From: CAJBLF01 sp964424505
GTDB taxonomy: Bacteria; Patescibacteriota; Gracilibacteria; Absconditabacterales; Absconditicoccaceae
Direction: 5' to 3'
DNA length: 18,179 nucleotides
Assembly: GCA_964424505.1 (NCBI GenBank)
Contig: CAYRIQ010000014.1
Location: 1 to 18,179, forward strand
Position numbers and translations under genes: made by a program. Below are positions 1 through 9,939 of the stretch, one piece after another. Each line of letters opens with the position of its first letter. The first letter of the stretch is position 1. The notes under the pieces are model-generated. The model ran no database searches. It was not told the origin of the DNA and worked only from the letters and a program-made list of their open reading frames with translations.

Positions 1-2228
1 GCAGAAATAGGGGTCCCTGACGTATACGCGCTACCATTCAACGTAGCTCATGATATATTCGCATCACTAAATGTGATGGTTACGTTTCACGAATACATGC
101 CTCATGTTACTACTCACGCAAAGGTAGGCATAATTTTGTCTATCCATGTTACCGTAGCAGTAGCACTTCCTGTAGTTCACTGTTTATCTACATATTGATA
201 GGTGAAACTTCCATTACTCGTAAACGTATATAATTCACTTCAAAAATTATTGATAATCATATATGTAGGGTCAAGTCCTGTAAGCGTAGAAATAACATCT
301 GTATTTATCCAGCTACTCGAATTGTAATCTATATGTATGCCTGTAGCTCATGGTAATGCAACAATTAAACCACCTGTATATATAGTAGCCCCTGTTTTCC
401 CGTAAACATTGCTATAGTTTAACCTAACATTATAGGTACCATTATTTAATCATGTGATCATAGGTAACGTCTTCCATTTCCCAATTCCATCACCCGTGGT
501 AGCGTATGTTATTCCACTAATCACAAGCGAAACTGTAGCTATCTTGGGAGGAAGCTCTCCATACAGTGTAGGTGTCCCTGTAAATGTGGTTTGCGTATCA
601 AACGTTGGTGGAAGCATAAATAATTCTTGTCTTTCTCAGGTAGTTAAGGCTTTATTATAGATACGGACTTCATCGATATTTCCACTAAAATAATTGGTAG
701 TGGTAGCTGTAGGTTGTCTCCCTACTCTTCGAGAAGGCACTCAAGCATTGGTAAATGTTGCACTACCATTGTTTGTTGCGTTATTTGCATTGTCTACATA
801 TATAGTTCTACTAGTATCACTAGCAAATACTCCTATGATATGATACCGTTGATTGGCTACTAAATTGTTAGTAGAACTTGCTGATACGGGGCTAATATTA
901 CTTGCTACAGCGACTGCTTTGTTATTAACCAAGCGTATTCATCGAAAAACAACGTCTGAACTAGTATCCGCAGATACTGCATTACCAAACATTGCTATTG
1001 ATTGAGTTGTATTTACTCTACTAGTTTTGATCCAAGCTGAAATAGTAAATGGATAACTAGCAATAAATCATGATGTGCTTTCTATATAATCATTTACTCC
1101 ATCTACAAATATCATTTCCTCTCCTGATTGAGTTTGTTTTACTGGACCATTGATACCAGTAAATAATAAATTACGAGGTCATATATCATAAAATCTTGTG
1201 CTTGCTAAAGATCCATCTAGATGTGCTTGTAATCATGCATACATAGATCATGAGCTTGCATCCAAAATAATACTATCAGAGACTCCTCTTACAAATCCAG
1301 CACCACTAAACTGTGCGTATACCCATTTAATCCCATCTCCATCTGTGTTTGTAATATTCCATGCGTAACTTGATTGATATGTTACCCAACTAGCGGAATT
1401 TCTTTCTGTGATACTATTTCAAAATCTCATATGTGTCGCTCAAGCTACATTGTTGTTTAACGTAACTGCTAGTCATGTAGCATAACTGTTGTCATTGTTG
1501 ATAACAAATGTTCCTACACCATCTACGATAGCAAAATCAGTAAAATGGTTTGTAGTAAATTGTACGTATGGTTGTCCGTTGATCACTATTACTTGTGTGG
1601 TTGTTTGTAATATCCAATTTGTTCCATTGTTTTCTGAATAGTATATTTGTACCATATCGCCACTACTTTTGTTTGGTACAGGTGACGTTAATGTTGCTAC
1701 TCAGTTGGTAACTTGTAATGATTCTTTGGTACTTCCAACTTTGAATGCTGAAATTACATGTCTATTCCCTATATTTTTTATATTTAATGGTTTTGGTACT
1801 TCGATATTTCCACTATAATTTGTATGTACGTTGCTTTTTTTTAATTGTATGTTTGCTGGTAATATTAATGAAATGTTTTTATTGTTTACTGTAATATCAA
1901 CTGGTATTTTACCATTTGTTTCGCGTAAGGATATATCTCAAGATCATAATAGTTTCCCATTTTTTTGAATATATCACTTGTTTGAAAACTCTGTACTGAT
2001 AAGTTCTTTATCTGTAGAGTTTGGTAAAACAACTGATAAACTTTTTCCGTACATAAGGATTAAATATCCTCCGACTATTTCTTTATGTTTTTCATTTGTT
2101 TTGATGCTTGTAGTGTTTTGTGGCTTTATATCTGTTTCTTTGTTGATATCTTGATTTGCGAATACATGAGAAAATAATATTATCGTCGATAATATATATC
2201 CAAAATATAGTATTACTTTTTTTTGCAT
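1..2228 (-). CDS. Large exported surface protein with LamG and Ig-like domains (C-terminus beyond window)
   Basis: With TGA read as Gly, the frame stays open from the ATG at 2228 to the left edge, about 742 residues with no TAA or TAG. Residues 1-25 form a signal peptide (MQKK, a hydrophobic core, then HVFA-NQ). Residues about 85-240 are a beta-rich region with motifs such as VQIYYSENNGTNW and TTNHFTDFAIV, as in bacterial surface proteins. An Ig-like module follows, ending VSDSIILD. Residues about 328-525 resemble a LamG/concanavalin A-like domain: GLQAHLDGSL, ISAWIKT, then NIDEVRIYNKAL near 517-530. After it come Ig-like repeats with the typical phrases FTSNGSFTYQYVDK, SATATVTWIDK and ISGATLNGSAY. 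The role is probably adhesion or binding of surface glycans; that is inferred from domain type only. Many glycines are TGA, so a standard-code annotation would show only fragments. The C-terminal anchor is not visible. Confidence 0.85.
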
Positions 2229-2279
2229 GTTTGTCTTTATTTATCTAAATTTTTTTGTTTTTTTTGGTCTCTATAGGTA

Positions 2280-2307
2280 ATTATATTCAAAAAGTTTTTT
2301 TTGTCAA
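2280..2307 (-). promoter_or_regulatory. Near-consensus housekeeping promoter of the surface protein gene
   Basis: On the minus strand TTGACA (2307-2302) is followed after 16 bases by TATAAT (2285-2280). Both hexamers match the sigma-70 consensus exactly. The predicted start of transcription lies near 2273, giving a leader of about 45 bases before the ATG at 2228. No Shine-Dalgarno sequence is visible in that leader. This is the best promoter I can see in the window and suggests strong expression. Confidence 0.7.
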
Positions 2308-2394
2308 AAAATTGTAAAAGAAATTTTTGATTTGAATTTCCTTATTAAAATCATACCATGTGTTTATGTTTTTTTATAAAAAATTATCAGATAT

Positions 2395-3393
2395 ATGCTT
2401 TCCAATATCTTTTTATTTACATGAACAGAAACGTATCTCTTGGATAAAGAGCTTTTGCGTCGAAAGGAAAATTTTGCACGTAAATTTGGGTCAGAAAGTA
2501 TTTTTTTGTTTTGAATAGAAAATTTGGATATTGGATTACTTAAACAAGCAATATATGGATGAGGATTGTTTACTACAAAAAAACTTATTATTGTCTATGG
2601 ATTACCATTGGACGCTACTACAAAATTGGGCGAAGATACCAATGCCCAAATACACATGTTTGTCGACTCTTTGATCAAAGCAGAAGGAAAAATTCCTGAA
2701 GATTCTTGGCTTATTTTTGTTAGTTCTACTCCAGACAAAAGACTTAAATTGTATAAATTTCTTGAAAAATATGCAACTAAAAAAGAGTTTGCACAACTGA
2801 AACATACAGATTTAGACTTGTTTGTCCGTCAGGAATTGGGCGATTGTACGATACGTACTCCGGTTGTTCAATATTTTCTTACCAAAGTTGGGTCAGATTT
2901 ATATCGTATTTGTTCTGAATGTGATAAACTTAAAACTCGATCATCAATTACTCATCAAAAAAATATTGATGAAGCTATGATAGATACTGTTGTTTTTTGA
3001 CAAGTAGAAACTGATTCTTTTATATTGCTTAAAACTTTATTTACTGATACATTACAGGCTATCAAAATTTTAGAAAAAATTCAATATAGTGGTACGGATC
3101 GAAATCAATTTATTGGTATGTTATATTGGGCCATGAAGTTTTATATTTTTATGATAGATTTGGATGAAAATGGTATCCATGATAGTGCTACCATTGCATC
3201 TTTTCTTAAAATGAATCCTTGGCAAGTAAAAAATGAATATACCAAGATTGACCTATTGAAATTGCATAAAAAAAATATAGAAATATTTTATATCTGACTT
3301 ATCACACTTGATACGAGTATTAAATCATGAAAATATCCCGATACATATTTTTGGCTCGGGATCAAAAAACTTATACATCCATTGGTAGATTAG
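2395..3393 (+). CDS. holA: DNA polymerase III subunit delta (clamp-loader subunit)
   Basis: This reads as one protein of 332 residues when TGA is Gly, the usual length for the delta subunit, ending at TAG. The delta subunit opens the sliding clamp and loads it on DNA as part of the clamp-loader complex. The N-terminus (MLSNIFLFTGTETYLLDKE) matches the family pattern FLFxGED-x-FLL. It is followed by IFLFGIENLD, a GGGLFTTKKLIIVYGL strand, and DSWLIFVSSTPDKRLKLYKFL, which corresponds to the 'D-KR-KLYK-L' stretch at the end of the Rossmann-like domain. The rest is helical, as expected for the collar region. The ATG at 2395 is the first start after the in-frame TAA at 2377, and it is needed to include the first beta strand. 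No promoter is obvious upstream. It heads a group of three plus-strand genes. Confidence 0.85.
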
Positions 3394-3423
3394 TCGTTGA
3401 TTGTTTTAATTGTGAGTCTTTAT

Positions 3424-4014
3424 ATGAGGAAATTTGTAGTGATAGTAGTTTTTGTTTTTTTTAGCATGTGAATAGTCAGTGCAGATCTTTCTGATTGATT
3501 ATTTTGTCTGATCAAAAAAACAGAAGTAACTATTTCGCTCAAACAAACTTTTGGATATTATAGATGTAAAGATACTATTGTTTCTTTGCAGGATTTGATC
3601 ATTGGGACAGCAAAAGATCTTATGAAAATACAATCTTATATCAATAGAGGTCGTGATATAGAGTATCGAAAAGCCATCAAAATGGAGAAAAGAAAATTGC
3701 TTGATACTTTACAACTTTCTAGGCTGACTATTCTCACAAATATGCAAACTTTTGAATCGACACTTCTTCAAAAATCAGTAAAATATTTTATAATCAAAAT
3801 TACTCCCTATACTTTGACATTACAAAAATCTTTGGCTAAAATTCAATCACTGAGTGGAGTAGCTACTCCAGAAATACTTTCTTACGCTAGACTTTTAGAG
3901 ACGCAAATTACCACCTTAGATTTGCTCAGTAAAGCGACTACTACGACACAACTTAATGATCTACTTGCAAAATATCTTTATCTTAAAAAAGAAATAGAAT
4001 GAAAATCTGAATAA
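3424..4014 (+). CDS. Small exported helical protein, function unknown
   Basis: This 196-residue protein is not one I recognise. The N-terminus (MRKFVVIVVFVFFSMGIVSA-DL) is a clear Sec signal peptide with an A-x-A-like cleavage site near residue 20, so the mature protein should lie outside the membrane. The remainder is lysine- and leucine-rich and probably all helical. Two cysteines near residues 27 and 45 of the precursor could form a disulfide. A lipobox is absent. The frame is open back to 3394, so GTG at 3412 or TTG at 3397 are possible starts, but ATG 3424 gives the best signal peptide. It follows holA by 30 bases, and its end overlaps the start of the next gene by 16 bases, which suggests co-transcription and coupled translation. 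Three TGA codons encode glycines. Confidence 0.7.
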
Positions 4015-4826
4015 TCACTTCATGATCTGAATCATGCACTTTGTTTACGTTTCTTTCAAAATATGATCATGAATATATCATATACTATGATTTTTTTCAT
4101 TGGCCATATGGTGATAAAACATTTGATCAATCATTGGCGTGTGTTCAAAAGGGAATTACTTATTTGCTTACGCAAGGAGTTGATTATATTATAGTCCCTC
4201 CAGTTTATGAGCTGGCCTTGTTTAAATCTTTTGATACTACTAAAATTTTGCCCTTATTTAAGACGTATGTGCTTGACTATTGTTTTAAATATTCATTGAA
4301 AAGCATGATTGGAAAAATAGGTATTGTGGGTGATTTTGCTGATAAGGAAGTATCACAATCTTTGCTGAAAGATCTAGCTCATCAATATATTCTTACTGAT
4401 GGTCAACAATCTATCAAAAAATTTCATGCCCCGTTTGTTTATCGAAGCAAAGAAACTTCACTTTGGAAATATTATCTTACTGGACTTTCTTATTCTAATA
4501 TATTGGTCAATACTGTTATAAAATTGGATTTGAGATATTTTAAAGATGCTATAGTTGATACGGTTATCCCTTTCAATTATTGATATTTTCACTATCAAAA
4601 TACAATCACTAAGTTTTTAAATTTCAAACACATACGTTTTCATAAATTGGAAACGTTAGAACATATTTTTCAGTCGCTGACACATGAAATGTGACTCATT
4701 CCAAGCCATTATTCTGTCCGTGTTGTATATACGTGAAATTGCGAATTTTTGCGCAGAGAAAAAAGGCTTATGTGGCTCTTGCAAAGAGGCAAAACTACGG
4801 AAGTAATTTTTCAACCAGTAGTATAA
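3999..4826 (+). CDS. Glutamate/aspartate racemase-like protein lacking catalytic residues
   Basis: The 275-residue product has the length and layout of MurI-type glutamate racemases, which make D-glutamate for peptidoglycan. The N-terminus MKIGIITSGSES aligns with MKIGIFDSGVGG, then IIYYDFFHWPYGDKT aligns with IIYYGDTARFPYGDKS, and LLTQGVDYIIVPPVYELAL with the segment that normally holds ACNTAS. Later GKIGIVGDFAD and LTGLSYSNILVNTVI match the family's IGVIGTxAT and GCTHYPLL regions. The catalytic Asp of the DSG motif is Thr, the first catalytic Cys (in ACNT) is Pro, the second (in GCTH) is Leu, and the adjacent His is Tyr. It is therefore probably not an active racemase of the usual type. The start overlaps the end of the preceding gene. 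A binding, scaffolding or moonlighting role is possible but not shown. Confidence 0.72.
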
Positions 4827-4839
4827 TTTTACTTACAAA

Positions 4840-4865
4840 TAAATCCACGGAATTCCGTGGATTTA
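4840..4865. terminator. 26-bp perfect palindrome between convergent genes, possible bidirectional terminator
   Basis: The two 13-base halves are exact inverted copies centred between 4852 and 4853, with an EcoRI-type core (GAATTC). The palindrome lies 14 bases after the stop of the racemase-like gene on the plus strand and directly after the stop (4868) of the minus-strand gene. It could end transcription from both sides. A strong run of T is lacking on either side, so it is not a textbook intrinsic terminator; a protein-binding site is the alternative. Confidence 0.5.
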
Positions 4866-4867
4866 AC

Positions 4868-5242
4868 TTATGTGTATATTACCTTACTCTTTTTTGGATG
4901 TAAAAATTTCAAAATATCCGAAGCAATTTTTCCTGCTATAGCTCTCAGGGCTTTAAAGAGTTTTTCGCTAAATTTTTTTAAGTCTCTTTTTAGCCGGCCA
5001 TATCTGTTTTGATTTTCTTCAAATCCCATTAATTTTTGTAATACCCAATAGGAAAATGCTTTTAATATGAGATCTTCTTTATTAGGGTTTTCTTTTAAAA
5101 ACAATTCTAGTTCTTGTGGCTGATTATAATACCAGTTTTTTACTATTCTTTCATTGTTTTTTAATAATGAAGCAATTTGTGTTGGTTTCCCAATTGCTAG
5201 GATTTGCCTATTGTCCGTATATGCAATTCTAATTATTTTCAT
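4868..5242 (-). CDS. Hypothetical basic protein, possibly foreign cassette
   Basis: The ATG at 5242 gives 124 residues (MKIIRIAYTDNRQILAIGKP...) ending at TAA. The frame stays open upstream to another ATG at 5293, but the shorter form starts cleanly on a beta strand. I do not recognise the family. The first 30 residues look like two beta strands. The middle (PQELELFLKENPNKEDLILKAFSYWVLQKLMGF) is acidic and helical, and the C-terminal 50 residues are strongly basic (GRLKRDLKKFSEKLFKALR, HPKKSKV). There are no membrane segments. All four glycines use GGN codons and none uses TGA, unlike most neighbouring genes; four codons is too few to prove transfer. It is flanked by inverted repeats at 4840-4865 and 5254-5272. 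A DNA- or RNA-binding role is only a guess from charge. Confidence 0.55.
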   Translation of the reverse strand: MKIIRIAYTDNRQILAIGKPTQIASLLKNNERIVKNWYYNQPQELELFLKENPNKEDLILKAFSYWVLQKLMGFEENQNRYGRLKRDLKKFSEKLFKALRAIAGKIASDILKFLHPKKSKVIYT

Positions 5243-5253
5243 GATTTTTATTT

Positions 5254-5272
5254 TTAACTTGAAATAAGTTAA
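5254..5272. repeat. Short inverted repeat just upstream of the 5242 start
   Basis: TTAACTT and AAGTTAA form a perfect 7-base inverted repeat around GAAAT, 11 bases upstream of the minus-strand ATG at 5242. Position and symmetry would suit an operator, or an mRNA hairpin affecting the start. If translation instead begins at 5293, the repeat would lie inside the gene. Confidence 0.4.
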
Positions 5273-5335
5273 ATATTTTATCATAAAAGTCAAGTCGAAT
5301 GCGATATGACATCAAGGAATCAATTTTTTCGTGTT

Positions 5336-5430
5336 GTCATCATTCCAGCGTCCTCGTTTCTGTGCATCATTCCCGTAGTATGAAATTGATTGCAAAACTT
5401 GACACCGGAATGAGGTAATTGGGTGATGAC
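5336..5430. repeat. Intergenic element with nested inverted repeats
   Basis: The 306 bases between 5242 and 5549 hold no convincing gene. Within them GTCATCA (5336-5342) is the exact inverse of TGATGAC (5424-5430), and CATTCC (5368-5373) is the inverse of GGAATG (5407-5412). A second CATTCC sits at 5341-5346 and GGATTCCG follows at 5431-5438. The stretch looks richer in G and C than its surroundings. It resembles a worn copy of the short palindromic 'GTCATTCC...GGAATGAC' repeats common in bacterial intergenic DNA. Whether other copies exist in this genome cannot be seen here. Confidence 0.4.
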
Positions 5431-5496
5431 GGATTCCGATACGAGTATCATTTTATATTTTTTTTCTATTGTTTTACTTTCTGAAATTTGTATTAT

Positions 5497-5524
5497 TTGT
5501 CCGCTGTCCGTTGTTACGGATAAT
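5497..5524 (+). promoter_or_regulatory. Candidate promoter of secA
   Basis: TTGTCC (5497-5502) and GATAAT (5519-5524) are separated by 16 bases and lie 24 bases before the secA ATG at 5549. The match to the sigma-70 consensus is fair. A small CCG/CGG inverted repeat lies in the spacer. The leader is A-rich just before the ATG and lacks a Shine-Dalgarno sequence. Confidence 0.45.
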
Positions 5525-5548
5525 TGTTTTAGTAATTGTAAAAAAAAC

Positions 5549-8500
5549 ATGTTTGGAAAAATTATTAGCTTGATAGCTGGAGATTATAATCAAAAACAAA
5601 TCAAAAAACTTCGACCATTAGTCAAACAGATAAATGAATATTCTGATCAATTTGATCTTTTGTCTGATGAAGCAATCAAAGCGAAAACACAGGAATTTAA
5701 AGAGAGAATCGCTCAGGGAGAATCTTTGGATGCTTTACTACCCGAAGCGTTTGCTACGGTAAAACAAGCGTGTAAAAGAATGGTAGATTCATCTGTAGAA
5801 GTTAAAGGTGAAATGTTGGTTTGGAATATGGTTCCCTATGATGTCCAATTGCTTGGAGGTATTATCTTACACAAGTGAATTATAGCGGAGATGAAAACTT
5901 GAGAAGGTAAAACATTAGTTGCGGTGATGCCCGTTTATCTCAATGCATTGCTTGGTAAATGAGTCCATGTAGTTACGGTAAATGATTATCTTGCATCTCG
6001 TGATGCGCAATGGATGTGACATATTTATGCTTGGTTATGATTGTCCTGTGGATGTGTCACTAAAACAGTTCCTCTTCATAAGAGAAGGGATGAATATGCA
6101 AAAGATATTACATATATAGAAAATTCTGAGCTTGGATTTGACTATTTGAGAGACAATCTTGTAAAATCTATGAATGATAGGTCACTTGTTCGAAGACCAC
6201 TTCATTATGCTATTGTAGATGAAATTGATAGTATTTTGATTGATGAGGCAAGGACTCCTTTGATTATCTCAGAACCTAATGCGGAAGCTACAGAAAAATA
6301 TGTATATTATGCTCAGATTGCTAAAAGTTTATCTCCTTGTACGCTCAAAAAAAAAGTATCTAAATGATTGTTGCAGGAGTTGCTTGCCGATGATAAATCA
6401 TCTAAAAATCAAGAGGAAGACGGTGATTATTATGTTGATGAAAAAACAAAAACAGCATCATTGAGTGGTAGAGGTATTGCAAAATTAGAACAAATTCTCA
6501 AGATAGAAAATCTTTATAAAGACCTTTGATACGAAGAAATTCATCATATAGAAAACGCGCTTCGTGCCCAAGCTGTCTATGAAAAAGATAAAGAATATAT
6601 TGTCAAAGATAATGAGGTGCTTATTGTAGATGAACATACAGGTCGTACTATGCCAGGAAGAAGGTTTTCTGAAGGGCTTCATCAGGCAATAGAAGCTAAG
6701 GAGTGAGTGAAAATTCAAAAAGAATCTAAAACCCTTGCAACGATTACTTATCAAAATTTTTTCAAACAATATACTAAACTTGGAGGCATGACAGGTACTG
6801 CTTTGACTGAGGGAGAAGAATTTGAAAAAATTTATGAGCTTTCTGTCTTGGAAATTCCTACCAATAAGCCAACACTTAGAGTAGATAGAAATGATAAAGT
6901 ATATTACAATGAGGCTATTAAATGGAAATTTGTCAAACAACATATCCAATTTGCACATGAAATATGACAGCCAATATTAATTGGTACTGCTAATATCGCA
7001 ACTTCAGAATATGTTTCTAGAATTTTAGAAAAAGATGCAATTATACACTATGTTTTGAATGCTAAATTTCACGAACAGGAGGCGCATATTGTTTCTCAAG
7101 CAGGGAAATACAAGAGTGTCGTAGTTGCTACCAATATGGCGGGAAGATGAACAGATATAAAACTTGAACAAGGACTCAATGAAAAACTTGCTAATAACTA
7201 TGCAAAACGAATTAAAAAACAGATACTTACTCATCAAAAATCACTCTCTATAGCGATCTATTCATCGATAGAATTTGAACTTACTATGGATGGAATGAGA
7301 CGTGAAATTAGTCTATCTGATGAAAGTATTAGACGTGCAGAGCAAGATCGAATCAGTCATGATGGGATTATGATGAAAATAAAATTTAATCGTAATAAAA
7401 AATCCAATACAGATGCCTTCGTAGAATTGATTTGTAAACCTGCTGAATTGGAATCTCAAGACATGCTCCAACAAGATTTTCATTATGGATTATTTATATT
7501 GGGGACAGAAAAACATGAGTCAAGAAGGATCGATAATCAGTTGAGAGGACGTGCAGGTAGGCAGGGTGATCCTGGTGTTTCAGTCTTTTTTGTGGCGCTT
7601 GATGATTTGATTATGCGTAAAATGGGAGGAGAAAGAATTCAATGAGTTGCCTCTATGTTACTTGGAAAATCAGAACTTGAAAATCTAGAACTTAGCCAAA
7701 AGCAATTTAGTAATTCTATTATTAGAGCACAAAAACAAATGGAAGGTTGGCATTTTGGCACGAGAAAACATTTGTTTGATTATGATAGTGTCATCAATAA
7801 GCAGAGACAAGCGATTTATAAAAAAAGAGATGATATTCTTGGTAGCGAAACTGATGAAGAACTTAAAATATATCTTGTAGAACAGATTAAACTTGAAATT
7901 CAAGAAAATATGAACAATATTGTGGCTCATCAGATAGCCAATGCTCAAACATTGGGACAATCTACTGCTCAATTTCTTCGTGTAATGGACAAGGAATTCT
8001 CTCTAAAACTTGATCATGAACGTTTTCAAACGTTTGAATCTATGTCTTTTGATCATCTCCATTCTCATCTCTCTCTTTTTATGCTCGATCAGCTCAATAC
8101 TAAATTTGCTTTATTGGATGTACATAAGTTATATACTATTTTTAAAGAGGTATATTTATATCATTTAGATACACTTCGAGTGAAACATTTAGATGAAATG
8201 GAATATCTTAGGGACAAGGTAGGGCTTATGTGATACGCACAGTTAGATCCTTTGGTTGTTTATAAATCTGAAGCATACGATAAATTTCAAACTTTATTAT
8301 ACAGACTCAAATTTGATGTGACTGCGTATATTGCTGGTATTGACTTTGCAATGATTCAGCAAAATGATCAAGTCCAACAAGTAGTTATGGCAAATTCTCA
8401 AAGTGAAGCAGAATATCTTAAAATGTTGGAAAAAGTAAGTTCAGAAGTGAAAAATATGCCTGTTGATGTATCGAAAAAATCAGCTCATATAGTATATGAA

Positions 8501-8671
8501 AATACTGATGGTTTTGAAGTATTTGAAGTAAATGATGCTCATCAACCTGTTGGCGTACCAAATGTTTTTGATGAACCGATTATCCCACAGCCTTGACATA
8601 AAGTCAGACCAAATGATCTATGTCCTTGTGGTTCTGGGAAGAAGTATAAAAAATGTTGTGGACAAAAATAA
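5549..8671 (+). CDS. secA: Preprotein translocase ATPase SecA
   Basis: SecA drives proteins through the SecYEG channel by ATP hydrolysis at the inner face of the membrane. The product is 1040 residues, longer than the usual 800-900. It starts MFGKIISLIAGDYNQKQIKKL, a standard SecA N-terminus. Motifs in order: Walker A MKTGEGKT at 115-122, TVNDYLASRDA, ELGFDYLRDN, the Walker B region IVDEIDSILIDEARTPLIIS near residue 224, GGMTGTA, ATNMAGRGTDI near 528-537, GTEKHESRRIDNQLRGRAGRQGDPG, and a C-terminal zinc-binding SEC-C motif CPCGSGKKYKKCC at 1025-1037. By my count 13 in-frame TGA codons encode glycine, including the first Gly of Walker A (5900) and the second Gly of GRGTDI (7148). About 109 residues separate GRGTDI from GLFILGTEKHE, far more than usual. 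It starts at ATG 5549; mtaB follows after 27 bases. Confidence 0.95.
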
Positions 8672-8698
8672 GTGGTTATATATGCTAAATACTTGTAT

Positions 8699-9928
8699 AT
8701 GGAATATTCGATTTTTGGTTGTAGACTCAATAAATATTATTTACATCAATGGCTACAATATTTTCGTAATCATTCTTTTCCTGCTTCGCCATATTTGATT
8801 ACTACATGTGAAGTAACGGACAGAGCAAAACAAAAACGAATAAAACTAGCTAAAAAAAAGTTGATGGAAGGTTATCATCTTTATATTACTTGATGTGGTA
8901 CTCTGACTAGAGGAAAAATAATTGAATCTGATAAATTTTATGCGCTTTATCCTGATTTTCTTGATTTTTCTCATTGTATTACTTTATTGCCAGAATCGCC
9001 TTCTCAATTGGATATATTAGAAGGTGACTCGTGTCATAAACTATTTGATACTCATGGATTGCATACTCCCTATCCTTGATTGTCTATTCATACCAAAAAA
9101 TTTATAGTTATCCAAAATGGTTGTGATAATTGGTGTAGTTTTTGTCTTACTGTCCAAAAAAGAGGTAATCATGTCAGTAGGCCATGCGAGGATATTGTCC
9201 AGGAAATAAATGATTTTGTTGTACTGTGAGGCAAGGAAATTGTGCTTACTTGAGTCAATATAGCTGCTTGGTGATGTAGTAATTCTACAAGACCAGAAGA
9301 ATCAAAACTTGCCCGATTGCTTCAATATATCCTTGATCATACTACCATCCCAAGGATTAGATTATCTTCTTTGGGGCCCGAATATTTGCATGATGATTTT
9401 TTTGCTATTATCAAAAATCCTAGGATATTACCACATTTTCATCTTTCTATTCAAAGTTTTTCTGCTGATGTGCTTCATCGTATGAGAAGAAATTATACGA
9501 ATACTACTTTGGCAGATATACTTACCAAATTTTGCCATTTGGATATTGCAACTCCAGTTTCTCTTGGTGCTGATATCATTATTGGTTTTCCATGAGAAAC
9601 AGAAAAAGCATTTCAGGAAACTTTACAATGAATAAAAAAATATCGTATTCATAAGGTACATTCTTTTCCTTTTTCAAGCCACCAGATAGGTCAAAGTATT
9701 TCAGCGGCATCACTTCCCGATCAAATAGACTCTTTTACAAAAAAATATAGAGAAAAAAAACTCAATTCTATCGTTAGTATGCTCGATGAGCAATTTTATC
9801 AGATGAATGTTTGACGTACTCACTGTGTCCTTGTAGAAGGAAATGGCTCGTGATGGACAGAAAATTATATCAAGGTAAAAGTGGCGGAAACATATATAAG
9901 GTGAGAAATTATTCAAGTCATTTTATAA
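8699..9928 (+). CDS. mtaB: tRNA threonylcarbamoyladenosine methylthiotransferase, MtaB-like (radical SAM)
   Basis: Enzymes of this family add a methylthio group to t6A at position 37 of tRNAs, using two iron-sulfur clusters and S-adenosylmethionine. The 409-residue product has all expected parts. The N-terminal methylthiotransferase domain has its three cluster cysteines: FGCRLN (C8), TTCEVTDRA (C37) and ITGCG (C66). The radical SAM motif NGCDNWCSFC provides C142, C146 and C149. KEIVLTGVNIAAWG follows, and a C-terminal TRAM-like segment (HCVLVEGNG...EIIQVIL). The phrases TCEVTDRA and LTGVNIxxxG favour MtaB over MiaB or RimO. The ATG at 8699 aligns with the family start; GTG at 8672, directly after the secA stop, is a possible longer start. 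About ten TGA codons encode glycine. It probably shares the secA transcript. Its stop is only 11 bases from the stop of the convergent ATPase gene. Confidence 0.85.
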
Positions 9929-9939
9929 ATCATTTTTAC

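Noticed and set aside
5423..5548. Extended N-terminus of SecA from an upstream ATG
   Set aside because: The added residues are hydrophobic and unlike SecA, while MFGKII at 5549 matches the family start.
5320..5550. Minus-strand open frame over the secA upstream region
   Set aside because: It covers repeat-like intergenic DNA and the secA promoter area, and its product resembles nothing.
5876..5902. TGA as selenocysteine
   Set aside because: The affected positions are family-conserved glycines, many per gene, with no selenocysteine-type context.
6485..6958. Minus-strand open frame of 157 codons inside secA
   Set aside because: It is antisense to well-conserved SecA sequence and has Phe/Ser-rich shadow composition.
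5549..8671. secA and other genes appear as strings of pseudogene fragments under the standard code
   Set aside because: All breaks are TGA in the same frame at conserved glycines, with no frameshifts. This is recoding, not decay.
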